Shown here in pieces: positions 1 to 3,387 of a stretch of DNA of 5,736 bases. The notes beneath the pieces were generated by a model that saw nothing but the letters and a program-made list of their open reading frames with translations, did not search any database and was not told the DNA's origin. Position numbers and translations under genes: made by a program. Positions within the stretch are counted from its first letter, which is position 1, and every line of letters begins with the position of its first letter. The DNA is from Syntrophomonas sp. UBA1376 (lineage in GTDB: Bacteria; Bacillota; Syntrophomonadia; Syntrophomonadales; Syntrophomonadaceae). The DNA lies in assembly GCA_002305535.1 (NCBI GenBank), contig DBRE01000014.1:5298-11033 (forward strand), written 5' to 3'.

Positions 1-221
1 GCAGTCTCAACACTATCCTCAGCCTCGTCATCCGCATCGCTGTCGGAACCTACAGTTATTCCCAAAGACTGCAGATGCTCATAAATATCATCTATATGAT
101 CAGAGTTAAGTTCAAACCCTTGTAGATCTTCGATGATTTCTTCATAGGTAAGGCCCTTTTTCTTCTTACCCTTTTCGACCAGCGCGCTGATTGTTTCGGC
201 CAGTTTTCGGTCTGTTTTCAT
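1..221 (-). CDS. rpoD: RNA polymerase primary sigma factor RpoD/SigA, N-terminal fragment (3' end beyond the left edge)
   Basis: The housekeeping sigma-70 factor directs RNA polymerase to vegetative promoters. Only 73 codons are inside the window. The translation begins MKTDRKLAETISALVEKG, continues through a lysine-rich stretch (residues 18-23), then GLTYEEIIEDLQ and a helical segment with DHIDDIYEHLQSLGI (41-55). This is the sigma region 1.1 pattern seen in Bacillus SigA (GVLTYEEI followed by an acidic D/E-rich helix). An acidic linker rich in Asp and Glu starts near residue 60. The DNA-binding regions 2-4 are not in the window. The ATG at 221 overlaps the dnaG stop as ATGA and has a strong ribosome binding site inside the dnaG 3' end, which points to co-transcription and probable translational coupling. 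Identification rests on region 1.1 plus its place right after dnaG, the classic dnaG-rpoD order. The start is well supported by the ribosome binding site. Confidence 0.93.
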   Translation of the reverse strand, partial: MKTDRKLAETISALVEKGKKKKGLTYEEIIEDLQGFELNSDHIDDIYEHLQSLGITVGSDSDADDEAEDSVET

Positions 222-1999
222 GTCGTCACCCCTTTATGGGTTGGATTAATAAAGGTATCCAGATCCAGGATAAACCTGAGCAACTGATCGAAGTCAGCGT
301 CTTCGCTTATTTGATTCAGGCGTTCCTGAAGCTTTTGCCAGCGTAATTCTCTTCGCCGCATCTGTATCCGGCGAATAATACCCTGTACCTCCACCGGTTT
401 AAGACCTGGCTCTTCTTCCATTAAGAATGATACTCGAGCATATGCCGAGGCAAATCCCTCCAGTCGGGCTATATTACCCAAGTCATCCCAACTGTGATCA
501 TTGATAGGCATTAGATCGGCATAACTATGAATCATTTGGCGATATTGAGTATTCCGAAAAATATTTAGTCCCACCGTTTCTTGAACTTGTTCGAATATCA
601 CAGTATTTTTTAACATAGATACCAGCAATCGTTCTTCCAAGCTTGATTTGCCGTATCTAGTATTATCCCTTAATATTCCACTTTTATTCAACTCTGAGCT
701 TCGGCCTGAGCTACCTTTGTTCAGCTCTCGCCGTATCAGGTTCTCTTGTACCTGCAGACGCCGGGACAGTAAACGAACATAATAGTCTTTTTCCAGTTCA
801 CTCTCCAGTGATGCGATGTCTTTTTGCACCGCTTTTATGATCCTTATGCGCGTATCCAGGTTCAGTTCTGTCTCAGTCTCTATATATCTATTTAACTTGA
901 ATTCTATATGATCCACTTTACTATTCTGGATATATTGCAAAAATTCCTCTTTTCCATACAAATCTAGGTAGTCATCCGGATCTTTTCCGCCAGGAAGCGA
1001 CACAACCCATACTCTTAAGCCTTCGGTGCGTAATACCTCCACCGCTCTCAGGGCTTCTCTTTGCCCGGCATCATCACCGTCGAACAGTAGTACCACTTCC
1101 TCAACAAATCTACGCAGTAACCGAGCTTGTTCCTGAGTCATTGCAGTTCCCAATGTTGCCACGGTGTTTTCTATCCCGGCCTGATGTATTTTCAGGCAAT
1201 CCATGTATCCTTCCACTACCAAAGCCTGATTGAGATTACGCATAGCTTGGCGGGCCTGGTATAATCCATAGAGGTTCTTGCGTTTCGAAAACAGTTCCGT
1301 TTCCGGGGTGTTCAGATACTTAGGCAGACTGCCATCCAAAACCCGCCCCCCGAAACCTATCACTTCACCGCGTTGATCATGAATAGGAAATATGACTCGG
1401 TTTCTGAACAGGTCATAGTATCGGTTTTGCTGATCACTACGCTTAATTAGTCCGGTAGATTTCACCTGCTCCTGGGAAAAAGCTTTCTTGAATAGATAAT
1501 CCTCGATGGTATTCCAGTTATCAGGTGCAAAACCTAGGCCAAATTTCTCCACGATCTCAGGAGATAGCCGCCTCTCTTGCAAATATTCCAGTCCCTTTTT
1601 ACCTTTGGCACTAAGCAAAATCTCCCTATATAGCTGAGCAGCAGCCAGGTTGGCAGCCACTACTCCCCGAGCTCGCTCCTGTTTGCGCCTGGCAGCTGGG
1701 CTCTCCTTTTGTACAGTCACCCCAGCACGATTAGCCAAATATTCAACCGCCTCACGAAAGTCCATGTTGTCTCGCTTCATGATGTAGGTGATCATATCGC
1801 CTCCGGCATGGCATCCGAAACAATAGAACATATTGCGATCTGGAGTCACCGAAAAGGAGGAGGTTTTTTCCTGGTGAAACGGACACAGTCCCCAGTAGCG
1901 GTTGCCCTTGCGGGTAAGCTGTACCGTTTCAGCCACTATATCGGCCAATTCCAACCGCGAGTTTATTTCTCTTATAACCTCTTCATTAAATCTACTCAT
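218..1999 (-). CDS. dnaG: DNA primase DnaG
   Basis: DnaG makes the short RNA primers for leading- and lagging-strand replication and works with the replicative helicase. The chosen start (MSRFNEEVIREI) gives 593 aa, close to the usual 600 or so. An ATG four codons upstream at 2011 is also open, but only the 1999 start has a well-placed ribosome binding site (GGTGAGG at 2009-2003). Domains in order: an N-terminal CHC2 zinc-binding domain with Cys39, His42, Cys60, Cys63 (LCPFH and FYCFGC); a catalytic core with KYLNTPETELFSKRKNLYGL (227-246); a Toprim fold with the catalytic Glu263 in EGYMD and acidic DGDD (307-310), followed by GGKDPDDYL (337-345). A Ser/Lys/Arg-rich linker (about 428-453) leads to the C-terminal helicase-binding helices. 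No key residue is missing. The gene is 88 bp downstream of dgt and overlaps rpoD by 4 nt. Confidence 0.97.
   Translation of the reverse strand: MSRFNEEVIREINSRLELADIVAETVQLTRKGNRYWGLCPFHQEKTSSFSVTPDRNMFYCFGCHAGGDMITYIMKRDNMDFREAVEYLANRAGVTVQKESPAARRKQERARGVVAANLAAAQLYREILLSAKGKKGLEYLQERRLSPEIVEKFGLGFAPDNWNTIEDYLFKKAFSQEQVKSTGLIKRSDQQNRYYDLFRNRVIFPIHDQRGEVIGFGGRVLDGSLPKYLNTPETELFSKRKNLYGLYQARQAMRNLNQALVVEGYMDCLKIHQAGIENTVATLGTAMTQEQARLLRRFVEEVVLLFDGDDAGQREALRAVEVLRTEGLRVWVVSLPGGKDPDDYLDLYGKEEFLQYIQNSKVDHIEFKLNRYIETETELNLDTRIRIIKAVQKDIASLESELEKDYYVRLLSRRLQVQENLIRRELNKGSSGRSSELNKSGILRDNTRYGKSSLEERLLVSMLKNTVIFEQVQETVGLNIFRNTQYRQMIHSYADLMPINDHSWDDLGNIARLEGFASAYARVSFLMEEEPGLKPVEVQGIIRRIQMRRRELRWQKLQERLNQISEDADFDQLLRFILDLDTFINPTHKGVTT
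226..235 (-). promoter_or_regulatory. Ribosome binding site of rpoD
   Basis: The minus strand reads AAAGGGGTGA, ending 4 nt before the rpoD ATG. It resembles the anti-Shine-Dalgarno complement (AAGGAGGTGA) with one change. It lies entirely within the last codons of dnaG, so ribosomes finishing dnaG would cover it. This supports the ATG at 221 as the real start. Confidence 0.8.
662..691 (-). promoter_or_regulatory. Candidate internal promoter within dnaG, in front of rpoD
   Basis: Read on the minus strand, TTGAAT (691-686) is followed after 18 bp by GATAAT (667-662), matching the sigma-A consensus at 4/6 and 5/6 positions. It lies in the AT-richer stretch that encodes the linker between the DnaG catalytic core and the helicase-binding domain, about 440 bp before the rpoD ATG. 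Internal promoters within dnaG that give extra rpoD transcript are known from Bacillus and E. coli macromolecular-synthesis operons. That precedent, not the sequence alone, makes this worth recording. A chance match is quite possible. Confidence 0.25.
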
Positions 2000-2002
2000 A
2001 TA

Positions 2003-2009
2003 CCTCACC
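2003..2009 (-). promoter_or_regulatory. Ribosome binding site that decides the dnaG start
   Basis: GGTGAGG on the minus strand lies 3 nt before the ATG at 1999, with its GGTGA part 5 nt before it. The alternative ATG at 2011 overlaps this element, and its nearest purine-rich site (GGAGG at 2040-2036) is about 24 nt away. A TAG immediately precedes the 2011 ATG in frame, so the reading frame cannot extend further upstream. The 1999 start is therefore preferred, but this is a judgement from spacing, not proof. Confidence 0.6.
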
Positions 2010-2032
2010 ATCTATTCTCTGTTGTTGACGAA

Positions 2033-2080
2033 AATCCTCCAATACTGTTGAAAAGGTTAAGGTATCAATATAATCCTCCA
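2033..2080 (-). repeat. Two direct copies of TGGAGGATT in the dgt-dnaG gap
   Basis: The minus strand carries TGGAGGATT at 2080-2072 and again at 2041-2033, with starts 39 nt apart. Each contains a perfect GGAGG Shine-Dalgarno core, yet neither sits before a usable gene. The first is followed 6 nt later by TTG-ATA-CCT-TAA, a four-codon frame including the stop; the second is followed at that distance by GTC, not a start. The 88-bp gap holds no other recognisable element and no convincing terminator. Confidence 0.6.
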
Positions 2081-2087
2081 GATGAGC

Positions 2088-3146
2088 TTATTCACCATTG
2101 TCCTTTCCAGGAACCAGGGATTGTGGAATATAGATATCCTGGAAGGCAGCTATACAGTAAGCATCACTCATCCCGGAAATATAATCAGCTACAGCCTGTT
2201 CCAGTCCTTCCTCATCAGCAATCTGGCGGTACAAAAGAGTCATTTTGTCCGGATGTTTCAGATAGTATTTAAATAAGTGCTCAATAACAAAACCAGCTCG
2301 GGTTCGTTCAGCCAAACAGACCGGCCCCTGGTAAATGGTCTCAAACATGAATTCGCGCAGGTCACGTAGAGCCCTTTCCACCACTGGCCCCGGTTCTACC
2401 CGAACTGACTGCGGTGATTGTTCCATCATCGTCCTGGTATGATAAATGGTGTCAATCACCAGAGTAGCTATCCGCTTGCTATGGGTTTCACCCAGAATTT
2501 CCAGACAATCTTTAGGCAAATCAGCCAAACTCAGCAGCCCGGCACGAATTGAATCATCTATATCATGCTGAACGTAGGCGATCTTATCACTCAATTTAAT
2601 GACCTGGCCTTCCAGGGTGGCAGCTAGCTGCCCATTTTTACCATATCCGCTGTGATGAAGTACCCCGTCCAAAACCTCTTGGGTCAAGTTGAGTCCGGCA
2701 CGTCCCTTATGCTGTTCAACTTTGGTAAGTACCCGAATACTGTTTTCATTATGGCGAAATCCTTTGGCCATCAACTGGTCTAGGATCTGCTCGCCAGCAT
2801 GGGCAAAAGGAGTGTGACCTACATCGTGGGCTAAGGCCATAGCCTCGATCAAATCCAGGTTAAGATTGAGCCCGGCACCGATAGTCTTGGCTATCTGATT
2901 GACCTCCAAGGTGTGGGTAAGGCGACTGCGATAATGATCCCCTCGCGGGGCTATAAACACCTGGGTTTTGTGTTTTAAGCGCCGAAATGACTTGGAATGC
3001 ACCACCCGGTCTCTATCCAACATATAAGCAGTACGGATAGGATCAGGTGGCTCATCAAGTATTCTTCCCTTGGTTTTGCCAGCCAGACTGGCCAGCGGCC
3101 CCAAGGATTCTGATTCTCTCTTTTCTATTTCCAATCTAATCTGCAT
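2088..3146 (-). CDS. dgt: Deoxyguanosinetriphosphate triphosphohydrolase-like protein (HD-domain dNTPase)
   Basis: Enzymes of this family hydrolyse dGTP or other dNTPs to the deoxynucleoside plus inorganic triphosphate, and so help set the dNTP pool in the cytoplasm. The 352-aa product is the short form typical of Gram-positives, not the roughly 500-aa E. coli Dgt. Visible signatures: RRLKHKTQVF (55-64), the metal-binding HD set His78 (SRLTHTLEV), His107-Asp108 (AHDVGHTPFAH) and Asp187 (KLSDKIAY), and HNENSIRVL (132-140). The start at ATG 3146 has AGGAGG 8 nt upstream; an in-frame TTG at 3188 would add 14 residues but lies inside the terminator stem, so it is unlikely. Substrate preference (dGTP or another dNTP, possible allosteric activation) cannot be read from the sequence. 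Its place directly before dnaG and rpoD suggests a link to replication. Confidence 0.93.
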   Translation of the reverse strand: MQIRLEIEKRESESLGPLASLAGKTKGRILDEPPDPIRTAYMLDRDRVVHSKSFRRLKHKTQVFIAPRGDHYRSRLTHTLEVNQIAKTIGAGLNLNLDLIEAMALAHDVGHTPFAHAGEQILDQLMAKGFRHNENSIRVLTKVEQHKGRAGLNLTQEVLDGVLHHSGYGKNGQLAATLEGQVIKLSDKIAYVQHDIDDSIRAGLLSLADLPKDCLEILGETHSKRIATLVIDTIYHTRTMMEQSPQSVRVEPGPVVERALRDLREFMFETIYQGPVCLAERTRAGFVIEHLFKYYLKHPDKMTLLYRQIADEEGLEQAVADYISGMSDAYCIAAFQDIYIPQSLVPGKDNGE

Positions 3147-3154
3147 CGCTGCCC

Positions 3155-3160
3155 CCTCCT
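3155..3160 (-). promoter_or_regulatory. Ribosome binding site that decides the dgt start
   Basis: A perfect AGGAGG on the minus strand, extended by further G residues, stands 8 nt before the ATG at 3146. It begins only 3 nt after the T run of the intrinsic terminator. It rules strongly for the ATG over the upstream in-frame TTG at 3188. Confidence 0.88.
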
Positions 3161-3163
3161 TGG

Positions 3164-3190
3164 AAAAAAAAACTCTGGCGTTTGCCAAAG
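3164..3190 (-). terminator. Intrinsic (Rho-independent) terminator directly upstream of dgt
   Basis: On the minus strand the left arm CTTTGGC (3190-3184) pairs with GCCAGAG (3179-3173) in a 7-bp stem with one G-U pair and a 4-nt loop AAAC. Nine T follow at once (3172-3164). This is the textbook terminator form and works only in the minus direction; read on the plus strand the run is A. It would stop transcripts coming from ppdK just before the dgt ribosome binding site, either as the true end of the ppdK unit or as a regulated attenuator. The stem is short, so some read-through is likely. Confidence 0.75.
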
Positions 3191-3191
3191 G

Positions 3192-3223
3192 ATTATATTT
3201 TTATCAGGTTCTGGTGATGACAA
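3192..3223 (-). promoter_or_regulatory. Candidate sigma-A promoter of the dgt-dnaG-rpoD unit
   Basis: A consensus TATAAT lies at 3197-3192 on the minus strand in AT-rich surroundings. The best -35 match is TTGTCA (3223-3218, 5/6), but the spacer is 20 bp, longer than the usual 16-18. At 17 bp only a 3/6 match (TCATCA) is available, and no extended -10 TG is present. A start about 7 nt downstream falls near 3185, inside the left arm of the terminator, giving a leader of roughly 39 nt. The perfect -10 and the position argue for it; the spacer argues against it. Confidence 0.45.
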
Positions 3224-3256
3224 TCTGATACGAATTTCTTCTGAACAAGTAATACT

Positions 3257-3269
3257 ACACCTGAGGTGT
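3257..3269. repeat. 13-bp palindrome, possible operator
   Basis: ACACCTGAGGTGT is perfectly symmetric apart from the central base (6-bp half sites). It lies about 34 bp upstream of the TTGTCA element of the candidate dgt promoter. The symmetry and position fit a binding site for a dimeric regulator, but I do not recognise it as the site of a particular family. In RNA it could fold only as a 5-bp stem with a 3-nt loop. Confidence 0.4.
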
Positions 3270-3336
3270 GAATCCCTTTTTATCCATACCCTCATTTAAG
3301 GCATTGTTTTGATGGAAATCTCATGAAGACGCGACA

Positions 3337-3369
3337 GGGGAAGCAAAGAGAATGTTCCTTTGCTTCCCC
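3337..3369 (-). terminator. Perfect 12-bp hairpin downstream of ppdK (terminator-like or mRNA 3' end)
   Basis: GGGGAAGCAAAG and its exact complement CTTTGCTTCCCC (3369-3358 and 3348-3337 on the minus strand) enclose a 9-nt loop, 18 nt after the ppdK stop codon. The stem is long and perfect, so it must form in the ppdK mRNA. However, the bases that follow (TGTCGCGTCTTC) are not a proper T run, so it is not a classic intrinsic terminator. It could stabilise the 3' end of the ppdK message, with real termination at the second hairpin (3190-3164). Confidence 0.6.
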
Positions 3370-3387
3370 AGTTAGCATTGCTTAAAA

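Larger units (their letters stand above)
3187..3279 (-). promoter_or_regulatory. Possible structured leader with an antiterminator-like pairing upstream of dgt
   Basis: Three pairings can be drawn on the minus strand. AAAGGGATT (3279-3271) can pair with AATCCTTT (3194-3187) over 8 bp with one bulged G, using four bases of the terminator left arm. Inside that, ACACC/GGTGT (3269-3257, loop TCA) and TATCAG/CTGATA (3230-3225 with 3207-3202, 17-nt loop) can each form a hairpin. Together they would make a three-way junction that excludes the terminator. No known riboswitch consensus (T-box, purine, c-di-GMP) was recognised. Pairings of this length arise by chance in AT-rich DNA, so this is a hypothesis only. 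Confidence 0.18.

Noticed and set aside
2018..2074. Promoter hexamers in the dgt-dnaG gap (TTGATA-17 bp-GTATTG and TTGGAG-17 bp-GAGAAT)
   Set aside because: The -10 matches are poor (4/6 or less) and overlap the ribosome-binding-site-like repeats. Background AT-rich sequence explains them.
1709..2272. 187-codon open frame on the plus strand spanning the dnaG start, the gap and the dgt end
   Set aside because: It is antisense to two well-identified genes, has no ribosome binding site that I can see, and its translation shows no family motif. It is open by chance opposite the real frames.
3147..3188. TTG at 3188 as the dgt start (366 aa)
   Set aside because: It lies within the terminator stem, near the inferred transcript start, with no ribosome binding site. 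The ATG at 3146 has a perfect AGGAGG at 8 nt.
3256..3290. Possible short leader peptide (ATG at 3288, nine codons ending in TAG)
   Set aside because: The only purine-rich element (GAGGG) ends just two nucleotides before the ATG, too close for a working site, and there is no run of regulatory codons typical of attenuation peptides.
3125..3295. 56-codon minus-strand frame starting ATG at 3295 and running into dgt in another frame
   Set aside because: There is no ribosome binding site, it crosses the terminator and the strong dgt ribosome binding site, it overlaps the dgt start out of frame, and its composition is not protein-like (a Phe run from the T9 tract).
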